From Pseudomonadota bacterium (GTDB lineage Bacteria > Pseudomonadota > Gammaproteobacteria > Steroidobacterales > Steroidobacteraceae): a stretch of 64,000 bases of DNA. The stretch lies in contig JAJZFQ010000192.1 of NCBI GenBank assembly GCA_021805275.1, forward strand, positions 1-64,000, written 5' to 3'. Positions 35,571-46,558 of the stretch are shown piece after piece; position 1 is the first letter of the stretch; every line of letters starts with the position of its first letter. Under the pieces are notes generated by a model, which did not search any database, was not told the origin of the DNA, and saw nothing but the letters and a program-made list of their open reading frames with translations. The position numbers were made by a program, and so were the translations under genes.

Positions 35571-35663
35571 TTTGTGCCAGTCTTGCCCCCACTTTCCCAA
35601 TTCTCAACTTTTGAAATAGGTGAGAAGCTAGGCAAGCGCCCTGGTCAGATCACTCCCACTCGA
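35571..35663 (+). repeat. att-like site at the guaA 3' end, copy 4 (right boundary)
   Basis: The core TCACTCCCACTCGA (35650-35663) is the end of guaA. To its left, TTTGTGCCAGTCTTGCC, CTTTCCCAA and GCTAGGCAAGC resemble the left arm of copies 2 and 3, but weakly. The gap 35475-35649 holds no gene. Confidence 0.55.
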
Positions 35664-37257
35664 TGGTCGCAGGCGGTTTGCTGCTGACGTCGTAGACCAC
35701 GCGCGAGATCCCCGGGATCTCATTGACGATTCGGCGCGAGACCGCGTCGAGAAACTCGTATGGCAGCCGCGCCCAGTGCGCGGTCATGAAGTCGACGGTC
35801 TCAACCGCGCGCAGCGCCACCACGAAATCGTAGCGGCGCCCGTCGCCCATGACCCCCACCGATCGGACCGGCAGAAAGACGGCGAACGCCTGGCTGGTGC
35901 GGTCGTACAGATCGTGGCGGCGCAGTTCCTCAATGAACACCGCATCGGCCCGGCGCAGCAGATCGGCATATTCCTTGCGTACCTCGCCGAGGATGCGCAC
36001 GCCGAGGCCGGGGCCCGGGAAGGGGTGCCGATAGACCATCTCGCGCGGCAGGCCGAGCTCGATGCCGAGGCGCCGGACCTCGTCCTTGAACAGCTCGCGC
36101 AGCGGCTCAACCAGGCGCAGGTTCATCTTCTCGGGCAGCCCGCCGACGTTGTGGTGGGACTTGATGACGTGCGCCTTGCCCGTGCGCGCCCCGGCCGACT
36201 CGATGACATCCGGATAGATCGTGCCCTGGGCAAGAAATCCGACGCCGGTAAGCTGCTGCGCCTGCTCGTCGAACACCTCGACGAAGGTCCGGCCGATGAT
36301 CTTGCGCTTGGTCTCCGGATCGGTGACGCCGGCCAGCGCGCCGAGAAAGCGCTGCTCGGCGTCGACGCGGATGACCCGCACCCCTAGATGTTGGGCGAAG
36401 GTCGCCATCACCTGGTCGCCTTCGCCGAGGCGCAGCAGGCCGTGGTCGACGAATACGCACACCAACTGATCGCCGATGGCGCGGTGCAGCAGGGCGGCGA
36501 CCACCGAGGAGTCGACGCCGCCAGACAGGCCGAGCAGCACTCGGCCGCTACCGACCTGCGCGCCGACCCGCTCTATCGCGTCCTCGATGATGTTGCCGGT
36601 ATTCCACAGCGCCGCACAGCCGCAGATCTCGCGCACGAAGCGCTCCAGGAGCCGCGCGCCCTGCAGGGTATGGGTCACCTCCGGGTGGAACTGCACGCCG
36701 TAGAACCGGCGCCGCTCATCGCACATGGCGGCATAGGGGATTGAGCCGGTGGCCGCGAAGCCGCTGAACCCCGGGGGCAACTGCCCGACACGGTCGCCAT
36801 GGCTCATCCACACGTCGAGCACGGACCGTCCGCTCCCGTCCCTGCGGTCCTCGATGCCCTCGAGCAGCCGACACGGCGCCGTGAGAGCGACCTCGGCGTA
36901 GCCGAACTCCCGCTCGCTCGAGGCGGTGACCTGACCGCCAAGCTGCTGGGCCATGGTCTGCATGCCGTAACAGATGCCGAGCACGGGCACGCCGAGGGTG
37001 AACACCACGGGGGGCGCACGGGGCGCATCGGCGACGGTGACCGACTCGGGGCCGCCGGAGAGGATGACGCCGCGCGGGGCGAACTCGCGGACCTCCCGAT
37101 CGCTCACGTCCCACGGATGGATCTCGCAGTACACGCCGAATTCGCGCACCCGGCGCGCAATGAGCTGCGTGTACTGTGCGCCGAAGTCGAGAATCAGGAT
37201 GCGATCGGCGTGGATGTTGGCATGTGGTGCGGCGGCGGCCGGTATCGGGCTGTTCAT
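35650..37257 (-). CDS. guaA: GMP synthase (glutamine-hydrolysing)
   Basis: Converts XMP to GMP. 535 residues: class I amidotransferase domain (about 20-210; nucleophile cysteine in [13 protein letters not shown]), ATP-pyrophosphatase domain with P-loop [18 protein letters not shown] (about 240), and a C-terminal dimerisation domain ending PPATIEWE. Full length. The last codons form the att core of the accessory region, so any insertion leaves the gene intact. 50 bases after guaB, as a guaBA operon. Confidence 0.97.
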   Translation of the reverse strand: MNSPIPAAAAPHANIHADRILILDFGAQYTQLIARRVREFGVYCEIHPWDVSDREVREFAPRGVILSGGPESVTVADAPRAPPVVFTLGVPVLGICYGMQTMAQQLGGQVTASSEREFGYAEVALTAPCRLLEGIEDRRDGSGRSVLDVWMSHGDRVGQLPPGFSGFAATGSIPYAAMCDERRRFYGVQFHPEVTHTLQGARLLERFVREICGCAALWNTGNIIEDAIERVGAQVGSGRVLLGLSGGVDSSVVAALLHRAIGDQLVCVFVDHGLLRLGEGDQVMATFAQHLGVRVIRVDAEQRFLGALAGVTDPETKRKIIGRTFVEVFDEQAQQLTGVGFLAQGTIYPDVIESAGARTGKAHVIKSHHNVGGLPEKMNLRLVEPLRELFKDEVRRLGIELGLPREMVYRHPFPGPGLGVRILGEVRKEYADLLRRADAVFIEELRRHDLYDRTSQAFAVFLPVRSVGVMGDGRRYDFVVALRAVETVDFMTAHWARLPYEFLDAVSRRIVNEIPGISRVVYDVSSKPPATIEWE

Positions 37258-37307
37258 GCGGCGGCAATCATGGTGGTGAGTCCCGGGGGGGATGCTCCGG
37301 CCGAGCG

Positions 37308-38774
<1,467 letters not shown>

Positions 38775-38779
38775 AGCTA

Positions 38780-38808
38780 ATTTTACGCATCGGACGCCCG
38801 TCGGTAAA
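38780..38808 (-). promoter_or_regulatory. Candidate promoter of guaBA
   Basis: On the minus strand TTTACC (38808-38803), 17-bp spacer, TAAAAT (38785-38780), ending six bases before the guaB ATG. The leader would be very short or absent. Confidence 0.4.
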
Positions 38809-38829
38809 CCTCGGTGGTATGGTGCGCGC

Positions 38830-40215
38830 ATGTCCAGTCCGGATCTCAGCGGCATCGAGGCCGCCGGCGCGCAGCGCACCGTCTTCACGGTCGCGCGACT
38901 CAATAAGGAGGTGCGTACGCTGCTCGAGCGCGGCCTTGGGGTGGTGTGGGTCGAGGGGGAGCTGTCGAACCTGTCCCAGCCCGCCTCAGGACACTGGTAT
39001 TTCTCGCTCAAGGACCGCGAGGCGCAGGTGCGCTGCGCCATGTTCCGCACGCGCAACGCGGCAATCGGCTTCAACCCGAAAGCCGGCCAGCAGGTCCTCG
39101 CGCGCGGCCGGGTCAGCCTGTACGAGCCGCGGGGGGACTACCAACTCATTGTCGAGCACCTCGAGGAGGCGGGCGTCGGGGCGCTGCAGCGGGAATTCGA
39201 GCGCCTTAAGGCGAAGCTCGCGGCAGAGGGGCTGTTCGCGCGCGAAGCCAAGCGTCCGCTACCCCGCTTCCCGCGCCGCATCGCGGTAGTGACCTCACCC
39301 ACCGGCGCGGCGATCCGCGACGTGCTGCAGATTCTCGCTCGCCGCTTTCCCCCGGCGGCGGCGCGCCTCTACCCGGTGCCCGTGCAGGGGGCGGCTGCCG
39401 CCCCTGCCATCGTCGAGGCGCTGGCCCTGGCGAGCGAGCGTGCCGATTGCGACGTGCTGATCCTAGCGCGCGGCGGCGGATCGCTCGAGGATCTGTGGGC
39501 CTTCAACGACGAGCGCGTGGCCCGGGCAATCCGTGCCTGCGGCCTCCCCGTGGTGAGCGGCGTCGGCCACGAGATCGACTTCACCATAGCGGACTTCGCG
39601 GCCGATGCGCGCGCGCCGACCCCCTCTGGCGCGGCCGAGCTGGTCGTGCCGGACCGCCGCGAGCTGCTGGACGCGCTCGCCCGCACGGCCACCCGTATCG
39701 GCGCGACGGTCCGGCGTGATCTGCGTGCGGCCGCGACGCGCTTCGAGGGAGTGGGCGCGCGGCTGAGGCTCGCCCACCCGGGGCTGCGCCTGGCGCACCA
39801 AGCGCAGCGGCTGGACGATCTGGAGCAGCGGCTCGCGCTCGCCGTGCGCGGCCGGCTGCAGGCCGCGGGGCATCGGCTGGCGGCTACCGAGACTCGCCTC
39901 GTACCGCATTCCCCGCAGCGCCTCGCGGCGGAGCTGCGCGGGCGCATCGGGGCGCTGCAGGCCCGCCTGGAGCGGCGCATGAGCGAGATCTGCTCCGGGC
40001 TCGAGCACCGAGTGGATCTGGCTAAGCGCACGCTCGATACGGCCAGTCCCCTGGCGACTCTGGCGCGCGGCTTCGCGATCATCAGCCGCCCCGACGGCTC
40101 GCTGCTGAGCGATGCCGCCGCCGTGGTGCCCGGGGAGGAAATCGAGGCCCGCCTGGCGAAGGGCCGGCTGCGGGCGCGGGTCAGCGCCGCGGGGACGGCG
40201 GACGGAGAAGGCTGA
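38830..40215 (+). CDS. xseA: Exodeoxyribonuclease VII large subunit
   Basis: Single-strand exonuclease subunit. 461 residues: OB-fold domain (about 15-110; [20 protein letters not shown]), catalytic region ([53 protein letters not shown]), then a long helical region and a short C-terminal domain [12 protein letters not shown]. Divergent from guaB as in many proteobacteria. Confidence 0.95.
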   Translation: MSSPDLSGIEAAGAQRTVFTVARLNKEVRTLLERGLGVVWVEGELSNLSQPASGHWYFSLKDREAQVRCAMFRTRNAAIGFNPKAGQQVLARGRVSLYEPRGDYQLIVEHLEEAGVGALQREFERLKAKLAAEGLFAREAKRPLPRFPRRIAVVTSPTGAAIRDVLQILARRFPPAAARLYPVPVQGAAAAPAIVEALALASERADCDVLILARGGGSLEDLWAFNDERVARAIRACGLPVVSGVGHEIDFTIADFAADARAPTPSGAAELVVPDRRELLDALARTATRIGATVRRDLRAAATRFEGVGARLRLAHPGLRLAHQAQRLDDLEQRLALAVRGRLQAAGHRLAATETRLVPHSPQRLAAELRGRIGALQARLERRMSEICSGLEHRVDLAKRTLDTASPLATLARGFAIISRPDGSLLSDAAAVVPGEEIEARLAKGRLRARVSAAGTADGEG

Positions 40216-40219
40216 GCGG

Positions 40220-40672
40220 ATGCCGAGCGACGTCGAGTTCATGCGCCTCGCCATCGAGCAGGCCGAGCGGGCCGGCCGTGCAGGGGAGATCCCCGTCGGG
40301 GCGGTGCTCGTGCGGGACGAGCAAGTCGTGGCGAGCGGCTCGAACCGGCCGATCGGCACGCACGATCCGACCGCGCACGCGGAGATCGAGGCGCTGCGCG
40401 CGGGCGGCCAAGCACTTGGGGGATACCGGCTGACGGGCACCACGCTGTACGTGACGCTCGAGCCTTGCGCGATGTGTGCCGCGGCCATCGTTCATGCGCG
40501 GGTGCAGCGGCTGGTGTTCGGCGCCTGGGACCCGCGCGTTGGCGCCGTGGGCAGTGTCATGAACCTGTTCGCCCAACCGGAGTTCAATCACCGCGTGGAT
40601 GCGTTCGGCGGAGTGCTGATGGAGGAGTGCGCGGCGTTGTTGAAGTCGTTCTTCGCGACCCGTCGCAGCTAG
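40220..40672 (+). CDS. tadA: tRNA-specific adenosine deaminase
   Basis: Deaminates A34 to inosine in tRNA-Arg(ACG). 150 residues with zinc motifs HAEIEAL (histidine about 55, glutamate about 57) and EPCAMCAAAI (cysteines about 85 and 88), plus the tRNA-binding tail FNHRVDAFGGVL. Starts four bases after xseA. Third tRNA-modification enzyme in the window besides the queuosine genes and TrmJ. Confidence 0.93.
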   Translation: MPSDVEFMRLAIEQAERAGRAGEIPVGAVLVRDEQVVASGSNRPIGTHDPTAHAEIEALRAGGQALGGYRLTGTTLYVTLEPCAMCAAAIVHARVQRLVFGAWDPRVGAVGSVMNLFAQPEFNHRVDAFGGVLMEECAALLKSFFATRRS

Positions 40673-40687
40673 CTGCGGCGCACGGGG

Positions 40688-42127
40688 TCAACTGCCGGAC
40701 AGATCGGCCACGGCTCCGCCGGTGCTCGCATCGGCGGTCTCGATGAGCACGCCATTGCCGTGCTGCCACTCGAGCAGTTGTAGGAACTGACGCACACGCG
40801 CGACGTAGGCCACCGGCTGCCAGCCCTGGGCGTATCCGTACTGCGTCCGCGCATACCAGCGCGGATCGGTGAGCAGCGGCAGGACGGTGCGCACGGCGGC
40901 CCACGAGTCGGGATTCTTGCCCATGCGCTGGGCGAGCACGCGAGCGTCCTCGACGTGACCGAAGCCGACGTTGTAGGCGGCCACCGCAAACCAGGTCCGG
41001 TCGGGCTGCGGAATGTGATCCGGAACCATCTTGAACACCTGCGCCAGATAGCGTGCGCCGGCGAAAATACTGGCTTCGGCGTCGGCCCGGTCGGCCACGC
41101 CCATGGCCTCTGCCGTGTCGGACGTCAGCATCATCACGCCGGCGGCCCCGTTGGTGGAGATCGCTGCGGGATTCCATCGCGACTCCTGGAAGCCGATCGC
41201 CGCGAGCAGTCGCCAGTCGAGGTGGTAGCGCGCGGCAGCCTCTCGGAACCATGCGCGGTAGCGCGGCAGACGCTGCACGCTGTACAACTCAAAGAGGCGC
41301 GACTGCTCGTAGTGGATGGTGCCGGTATTGCCGGAGTCGCGCTGCATCAGCGCGGCGAGTTGGCCGGAACTGCGCAGCGCGTCGAAAAAGCGGTCGACGG
41401 CCGCGAGCAGATCCGGGGCGCCCTGGCGCACGATCCACTGCACCGGGCGGGCCTGCGGCAGGGGGAACGCGACCCGTACATCGGGGTAAAGATGGCGCGC
41501 GTAAGCGTACGCCCGGGCGTCCTCGACGGCATAGCCGACCTCGCCGGCGGCGACATCCTGCAGGGGCGTATTGCCGCGATCGGTTCCCTGCCATTGCAGG
41601 AACGGGGCGACTAGGCGTAGTTGCTGCAGCACCCCCTCCTGGGGGCTGTCCGGGCGCACCACGAGCTTGGCGTATTGCAGTTGCGGCAGGTCCCGTGGCG
41701 CCGGCTCACCGGTGCGGTAGATGACCAGCTGGGGGATCTCGGCGTAGGGGGCCGCCGGATCGCCGACGGCACGCCAGCTCGCGTTGGCGGTAATCTGTGC
41801 CGCGGCGATATCCGCCCGGCCCGAGGCGATGGCCTCGCGCAGGGCCGCCTCATTCGCCACCGCGAGGATTTTCAGCCGCACGCCGAGCCGCTGGGCGAAG
41901 CGCTGGGCCAAGTCGTACTCGAGCCCGGTCGGACCTTTCGGTCCGAGGTAGTAGCAGGTGGGCAGGTTGAGCGTCGCGACGCGCAACTCTCCGCGCGCAC
42001 GGATCTGCTGCAGCAGCGTGGGCGCTCGGGAGCCGTGCACGAGCAGCGCGACAGCCGTAACCGCAGCGATCGTTCCGATCCTGAATGCGGTCCGTCCGAG
42101 GCGTGCGGGAATGCGTCGTCGCGCCAA
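40688..42127 (-). CDS. mltF: Membrane-bound lytic murein transglycosylase F
   Basis: 479 residues: N-terminal membrane helix (about 14-32), a periplasmic binding-protein-like domain (about 40-270; LRVATLNLPTCYYLGPKGPTG), then an SLT lysozyme-like domain with the catalytic glutamate in IGFQESRWNP and NGAAGVMMLTSDTA. It trims peptidoglycan. Start is most likely TTG at 42127, with GGAG eight bases upstream; the frame is open beyond, but across the tRNA-Ser gene. Confidence 0.88.
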   Translation of the reverse strand: MARRRIPARLGRTAFRIGTIAAVTAVALLVHGSRAPTLLQQIRARGELRVATLNLPTCYYLGPKGPTGLEYDLAQRFAQRLGVRLKILAVANEAALREAIASGRADIAAAQITANASWRAVGDPAAPYAEIPQLVIYRTGEPAPRDLPQLQYAKLVVRPDSPQEGVLQQLRLVAPFLQWQGTDRGNTPLQDVAAGEVGYAVEDARAYAYARHLYPDVRVAFPLPQARPVQWIVRQGAPDLLAAVDRFFDALRSSGQLAALMQRDSGNTGTIHYEQSRLFELYSVQRLPRYRAWFREAAARYHLDWRLLAAIGFQESRWNPAAISTNGAAGVMMLTSDTAEAMGVADRADAEASIFAGARYLAQVFKMVPDHIPQPDRTWFAVAAYNVGFGHVEDARVLAQRMGKNPDSWAAVRTVLPLLTDPRWYARTQYGYAQGWQPVAYVARVRQFLQLLEWQHGNGVLIETADASTGGAVADLSGS

Positions 42128-42160
42128 AAACCCCACTCCACAGAGACAAAAATATGCAGG

Positions 42161-42166
42161 TATAAT
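42161..42166 (+). promoter_or_regulatory. -10 box of the tRNA-Ser gene
   Basis: TATAAT 14 bases upstream of the tRNA 5' end; no clear -35 at the right spacing. Confidence 0.45.
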
Positions 42167-42180
42167 ATCACCACCCCCGG

Positions 42181-42273
42181 GGAGAGGTACCGAAGCGGTC
42201 ATAACGGCGCCGACTCGAAATCGGATGGTCGGGTAAAACCGGCACGTGGGTTCGAATCCCACCCTCTCCGCCA
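42181..42273 (+). tRNA. tRNA-Ser(CGA)
   Basis: 93 nt including encoded CCA. Acceptor GGAGAGG pairs with CCTCTCC; anticodon loop CTCGAAA gives CGA; the long variable arm (GGTCGGG...ACCGGC) is that of a class II tRNA; T arm GTGGG/TTCGAAT/CCCAC. No intron, unlike the tRNA-Leu gene. Confidence 0.96.
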
Positions 42274-42783
42274 CCCCATAAACTAGAATAAAAACAATAA
42301 CTTGAAACAATTGTTCTCGAAGTCCAGGACGCCCGTTGCGGCCGGTCAGAGGTCGAGATTGGGACCGTAGAGGACGAGCCTCTCGATCAATCTGCCGCGC
42401 GCCGCGATTGGACATAAGCTTGGGTGGCGTGGCGCAATGATTGTTGCCAAAATGCAACAGCTGTCGGACCGCCGAGCGGCGGACCGGTCGATGCGCATCG
42501 GAGGGAACATTCCGGCCGATCGTGTGCGCGCCGGCGGTTGTCCTTCGCGCAGGGATAATGCCGGGTGTCGAGAGATCTCCAGGCTGTCGCGGCCGGCGGG
42601 ATCGCCATCGTGACCTGCCCTCGGACGGAGCGGTGGGTACCCCGAGGCGTCTGGGGCAGAGTGTCGCGTGCGCGCCGCTGCGCTCTGGCAGGGACTGCCG
42701 CGGCCGTTGCAGCGGCACACCGGTGCCCAGAGCGAGCGGTTCCCCCTCGGGAGGCGCTCATCGTGGGATCTGGGGTGGGCGAA
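42274..42783 (+). other. Gap with no recognisable gene
   Basis: Right after the tRNA-Ser the sequence is AT-rich (about 42284-42325, with AACAATTGTT), then high in GC. Open frames here are not protein-like (rich in Arg and Cys, no family). A small inverted repeat GTTGC/GCAAC lies near 42440-42456. tRNA genes are common integration sites, but I see no integrase or second tRNA end. Confidence 0.5.
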
Positions 42784-42812
42784 TTGAGTTCGGAGCGCCG
42801 TCCGCCTATAAG
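42784..42812 (+). promoter_or_regulatory. Sigma70 promoter for the gene at 42858
   Basis: TTGAGT (42784-42789), 17-bp spacer, TATAAG (42807-42812), 45 bases upstream of the ATG. Confidence 0.55.
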
Positions 42813-42857
42813 AGTCTTCATCCAAAGCCCACCGGGGCGACGAAGGGCCGGACACCC

Positions 42858-43797
42858 ATGATCAGCGAGCGATCGCGGCCACGGCGGTTCCCCGGATCAG
42901 GGTGGGCGGCCGTCCTGCTCCTCCTGCTGGCACTGCGGGCGTACTCGCCGCTCGCGGCAGCGCTCGGTGCGCCGGTGGGTCCGGCCGGGTCAGCCGCCGC
43001 GCAGCGGTCTGCGCGGAGCGGTGCCCCGCAGTCCAGTCTCGGGGAGAGCACCGTCCAAGGCTTTCGGCAACGACACCCACTCCGCGCCGCGGTCGATCAT
43101 TCCCTGCTCTGGACGCGCGTGTCGCTGGGCCATGACCCGTATGCCCGCTGGGACAGCGCAGTGTGCCCGCTCGTGGCGGGTCGCACCGGCGAGCAGGGCG
43201 GCTTCATCCTGGCGCGCATCAGCCGGCGCGCATGGACCGCACATGTGCCGCTCGCCGGGTCACACTGCCGTGCCAATCTGTTCGTGGCGGTGACCGACCG
43301 GCCTCGCCCGCTGCTGAGGAAGCGGTGGGCGCAGGATCAAGTCATGTACGGCACCCGCAACGGCATCGCACCGGTGCGCGCGGTCATTGCGTCCACCCGT
43401 GCGGTTCACAGCTGGTACAACACTGCGCTCGGCCGCTCCAGCCAGCCGTTGGATATGGCCGCCCCCGCTAACGCACTTGCGGCCGCCGGGATGCTCATCG
43501 AGGGGGGGCAGCGGCGTGGTGCCTGCTCACGGGGTCGACACCAGACAGATGGGCGGCGTCACGCTTGGGCAACTGGTCGCGTACATCGCGCTGACGGGAC
43601 TCGCTGAAGTGAATCTGAGCGCGGACGACGGAGTGATCGCGGCGCTCTTGCAGCTGTTCCGCGGCGGGTTCCATCCACCGCTGGACCTGACCGCATGGGA
43701 CCGAGCGTTTCTCTACGGTCTGTACACAACGCGCCAAGCAAGCATGCTGCAGGCCACGGAGATCAATGGCGCCGTGTTGCAGGCGATTGAGCGGTAG
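42858..43797 (+). pseudogene. Exported protein of unknown function, frameshifted at a G7 tract
   Basis: The first frame (ATG 42858) has an N-terminal hydrophobic segment (WAAVLLLLLALRAYSPLAAA) and runs to HSWYNTALGRSSQPLDM, then loses sense after 43508. A second frame continues from GSGVVPAHGVDTRQMGGVTL to the stop at 43797. The change falls at seven Gs (43502-43508). With six Gs the two parts form one 312-residue protein. I recall similar secreted proteins of unknown function with VVPAHGVDTRQM-like ends. Either a real mutation, a slippage site, or a sequencing error. Confidence 0.7.
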
Positions 43798-43858
43798 GCC
43801 GGATCGCCGTGAACGCTACGCGAGTGGATCAGCGCCGTCCGTGGCGCCTCGCTCGCGC

Positions 43859-44317
43859 TCAGTCCGTCGGGTTCTCGCGCGCGCGCACCAGCAGCACCGG
43901 TATCGTCGTGTGGCGCAGGATGTACTCGGCGCTGCTGCCGAGCAGAAGCCGGCTCATGCCGCGCCGGCCGTGCGTGCCGCAGACGATGAGGTCCGCCGCC
44001 CACTGGATCGCGCGTTGCACGATGCATGACCCGACTGGTATGCCGAGTTCCTCGACGAGGGCCGTCTCGACGCTCACACCGGCTGCGCGGACCTGTGCTT
44101 CGGCGTGCTTGAGCATCTCAGCGCCGGCCTCTCGCAGGGCGCTCGCGCCCGCGTCGAGATTGACCGCGGCAATGTCGCCCGCCGCAATCGGCCACTCATC
44201 CACGATGTGCAGTAACAGCATCGCGGCACTCTGGTCGCGGGCGAACTTGATCGCCTCGCGCAGGCCCTCGGCAGCGGCCGGACTGCCGTCGATGGGGACG
44301 AGAATGCGCTTGTACAT
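43859..44317 (-). CDS. Universal stress protein, UspA family
   Basis: 152 residues from ATG 44317: YKRILVPIDGSPAAAEGL, and the ATP-binding motif GTHGRRGMSRLLLGSSAEYILRHTTIPVLLVR (Gx2Gx9GS pattern, about 113-145). Binds ATP in this subgroup and responds to stress or starvation. Single gene. Confidence 0.92.
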   Translation of the reverse strand: MYKRILVPIDGSPAAAEGLREAIKFARDQSAAMLLLHIVDEWPIAAGDIAAVNLDAGASALREAGAEMLKHAEAQVRAAGVSVETALVEELGIPVGSCIVQRAIQWAADLIVCGTHGRRGMSRLLLGSSAEYILRHTTIPVLLVRARENPTD

Positions 44318-44482
44318 GCTGTGCCTCGACGGTAACGATGATGGGTACAGCCTACGCGCGAATCGGCTGCTCGGCATCTTGGGCACGCCGCATGGCGCCG
44401 CGATCCGGGCGGCTGCCCCCGGCTCGGCGCTTGCAATAACGTGCCCTACGCAACGGACGGACCGATCCGGAGTCGAAGATCC

Positions 44483-46558
44483 ATGCTCGGTGCGCTAACC
44501 ACCACTGCCGTCGCATTTGCCGGTGCCCATCGGGAGGCGGCCTACGCGTTGATCGCTCTGGTGGCCTTCAGTGAGTCGTTGCCGGTCATCGGTGCACTCG
44601 TTCCGGGCGACGCAGTCATCCTCGCGATCAGCGCGCTCGTGCCGACCGGCGCTCTCGGTCTGTGGCCGCTCATCGGTTGCGCGCTGGTGGGTGCCGTGCT
44701 CGGCGACGGGTTTGCCTTCTGGCTCGGGCGGCATTACCACGCCGCCATCCTCGGCCGCTGGCCGCTGCGCGACCGCCCGCGCCTCATTGCCCGCGGCACC
44801 GCCTTCCAGCATCGCCACGGCGGCAAGAGCGTCTTCGTCGCGCGGTTCACGCCCGGAGTCCGGGCGATCGTGCCGGTGCTCGCGGGGATCCTGCGCATGG
44901 ATGCTGCGCGCTTTTACGCGATGAACGTGCTCTCGGCGGTGCTCTGGGCCCCGGCGCACATCCTTGCCGGGGCGGCGATCGGCGCCTCGTTCGTGCTGCT
45001 CGGTGCGGTGGCGGGCCGGTTGGCCCTGATCACGGCGCTGCTGCTGGCGCTCCTCGGTCTGTTCTACCTGGCGGCGCGCTATCTGGTGCGCCGCCTGCCG
45101 TCGCTCGCGGTGCTCGCTCAGGAGCGACTGCGCCTGTGGGCGAGCGCCCATCCGGGCTGGCTCGCGCGCCAGCTGCTCGCGGTGCTCGATCCGTCCCGTC
45201 GGGAGATGCCGGGGCTGGCGCTGCTCGGGGGCATCGTGCTGCTCAGCTTGTGGCTGTTCATCGGGGTCCTGCAGGACCTGATCGCCGGCGATGCGCTGGT
45301 GCGGGCGAACGAGGCGGTGTTTCACTTCCTGCAGGGGCTGAGAACCGAGTGGGTCGACCAGGTGATGGTTACGCTGAGCGAGCTCGGCGATGCGCGCGTG
45401 GTCCTGGTGGTGGCCCTCGCGGCCCTCGCGTGGCTCGTCTGGCGGCGCAACTGGCGCGCCGCAGCCCATCTGCTGGCCGTGGTTGCGACCGTCGGCCTCG
45501 CCACCGTCATTTTGAAGTTGTCGCTGCAGCTCTACCACCCTGGACCGGCCGGTGCCGGCTGGGACGCGTTCGCCTTCCCCAGCGGGCAGTCCGCTGCCAA
45601 CGCGGCCTTGTACGGCTTCCTCGCTATCGTCGCTGCTTGGGAGCTCGATGCGCGCTGGCGACTGTCGGTTACCGCCGCGCTGGCCGTCGTGGCGGGGGCC
45701 ATCGCCTTCGCGCGCGTCTATCTGGGCGTGCACTGGCTCTCCGATGTGCTCGCCGGCAGTGCCTTCGGCCTCGCCGCAGCGTCCCTGCTGGCCATCGCGT
45801 ATCTGCGGCATGACCCACCGCCCGTTGGGGCGGGCGGGCTGTGCGTCGCCGTCGGCCTCGGTCTGTTGATGGGCGGTGCGGCCCACGTTGAGCGATGGCA
45901 CGCCATCGACATGCGACGCTTTGCCGTGCGTCAGCAGGTGCGTCTGGAACCCCAGAGCGAGTGGTGGCAGCGCGGGTGGGCGCACCTGCCGGCCCGCCGG
46001 GTCGACCTGATCGGAGGTGCAGAGGCTCCGCTGACATTCCAGTGGGCCGGCCGGCGCACCGCGTTGCGAGGGGAGCTGGCGGCCGGCGGCTGGTCCGCCC
46101 CTCCCGCGTGGACGCCGCGGGCCGCCGCACGGTGGTTCGACCCGAGGGTGGCCCTGATGCAGTTGCCCGTGCTGCCGCACTTGAACAGCGGCCACCGCGA
46201 GGTGCTTGTGCTAGTGCATGCCGCCGGCCGCGGGCGACTCGTGCTGCGCCTGTGGCGCTCAAGCATGGTGCTGACGAAGGCCGAGCAGCCTGACACGCCG
46301 CTGTATGTCGGCACCGTGACCGAAGAGTACGCGCGTCGCGTCGCGCCCCTGATGACCCTCACGCGCCAGTTGCGCGACTACGACGGGCCACGCAACGCGC
46401 TGGCCGCAGCGCTGCGCGGACGGCGCCTGGTTGCCCGAGCCGGTACGCTGCCCGATCAGTCCTGGGATGGCTGCGTTCTGCTCGCGCAGGCTGCGCGCGC
46501 GGCGGCGCCGAGGGTTGCGACGATCCAAGCCGCTGAGGCACCCTGCCGTAGTCCCTAG
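44483..46558 (+). CDS. DedA-PAP2-LssY fusion membrane protein
   Basis: 691 residues from ATG 44483. Residues about 5-200 are a DedA domain (LVPGDAVILAISAL; the re-entrant motif FARFTPGVRAIVPVLAG). Residues about 245-440 are a PAP2 phosphatase fold; residues about 460-690 match the C-terminal part of Legionella LssY. PAP2 motifs are altered: KLSLQLYHP has H for R, and PSGQ replaces PSGH; the last motif ARVYLGVHWLSD is intact. Lipid phosphatase activity is therefore doubtful. A GTG at 44441 is a less likely start. Confidence 0.85.
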   Translation: MLGALTTTAVAFAGAHREAAYALIALVAFSESLPVIGALVPGDAVILAISALVPTGALGLWPLIGCALVGAVLGDGFAFWLGRHYHAAILGRWPLRDRPRLIARGTAFQHRHGGKSVFVARFTPGVRAIVPVLAGILRMDAARFYAMNVLSAVLWAPAHILAGAAIGASFVLLGAVAGRLALITALLLALLGLFYLAARYLVRRLPSLAVLAQERLRLWASAHPGWLARQLLAVLDPSRREMPGLALLGGIVLLSLWLFIGVLQDLIAGDALVRANEAVFHFLQGLRTEWVDQVMVTLSELGDARVVLVVALAALAWLVWRRNWRAAAHLLAVVATVGLATVILKLSLQLYHPGPAGAGWDAFAFPSGQSAANAALYGFLAIVAAWELDARWRLSVTAALAVVAGAIAFARVYLGVHWLSDVLAGSAFGLAAASLLAIAYLRHDPPPVGAGGLCVAVGLGLLMGGAAHVERWHAIDMRRFAVRQQVRLEPQSEWWQRGWAHLPARRVDLIGGAEAPLTFQWAGRRTALRGELAAGGWSAPPAWTPRAAARWFDPRVALMQLPVLPHLNSGHREVLVLVHAAGRGRLVLRLWRSSMVLTKAEQPDTPLYVGTVTEEYARRVAPLMTLTRQLRDYDGPRNALAAALRGRRLVARAGTLPDQSWDGCVLLAQAARAAAPRVATIQAAEAPCRSP

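Larger units (their letters stand above)
27176..35663. mobile_element. guaA-site accessory region: three tandem cassettes bounded by att-like repeats
   Basis: The 3' end of guaA reads TCACTCCCACTCGA on the plus strand (35650-35663). The same 14 bases occur at 27176-27189 beyond the accessory genes, and diverged copies at 29185 and 32610 lie inside. This gives three segments: 27176-29185 (BrnT-BrnA; ArsR-AHSA1), 29185-32610 (regulator; P450-ABM-racemase) and 32610-35650 (PIN-Phd; ArsR-AHSA1 operon). guaA is a documented target of integrative islands. No integrase, transposase or plasmid gene is visible. Intergenic parts are richer in AT than the flanks. The cassette reading is inference from the repeats. 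Confidence 0.7.

Noticed and set aside
43387..43797. A separate small gene starting at 43387
   Set aside because: Its first 40 codons overlap the preceding frame and are shadow-like; the real content begins after the G7 tract and continues the upstream gene.
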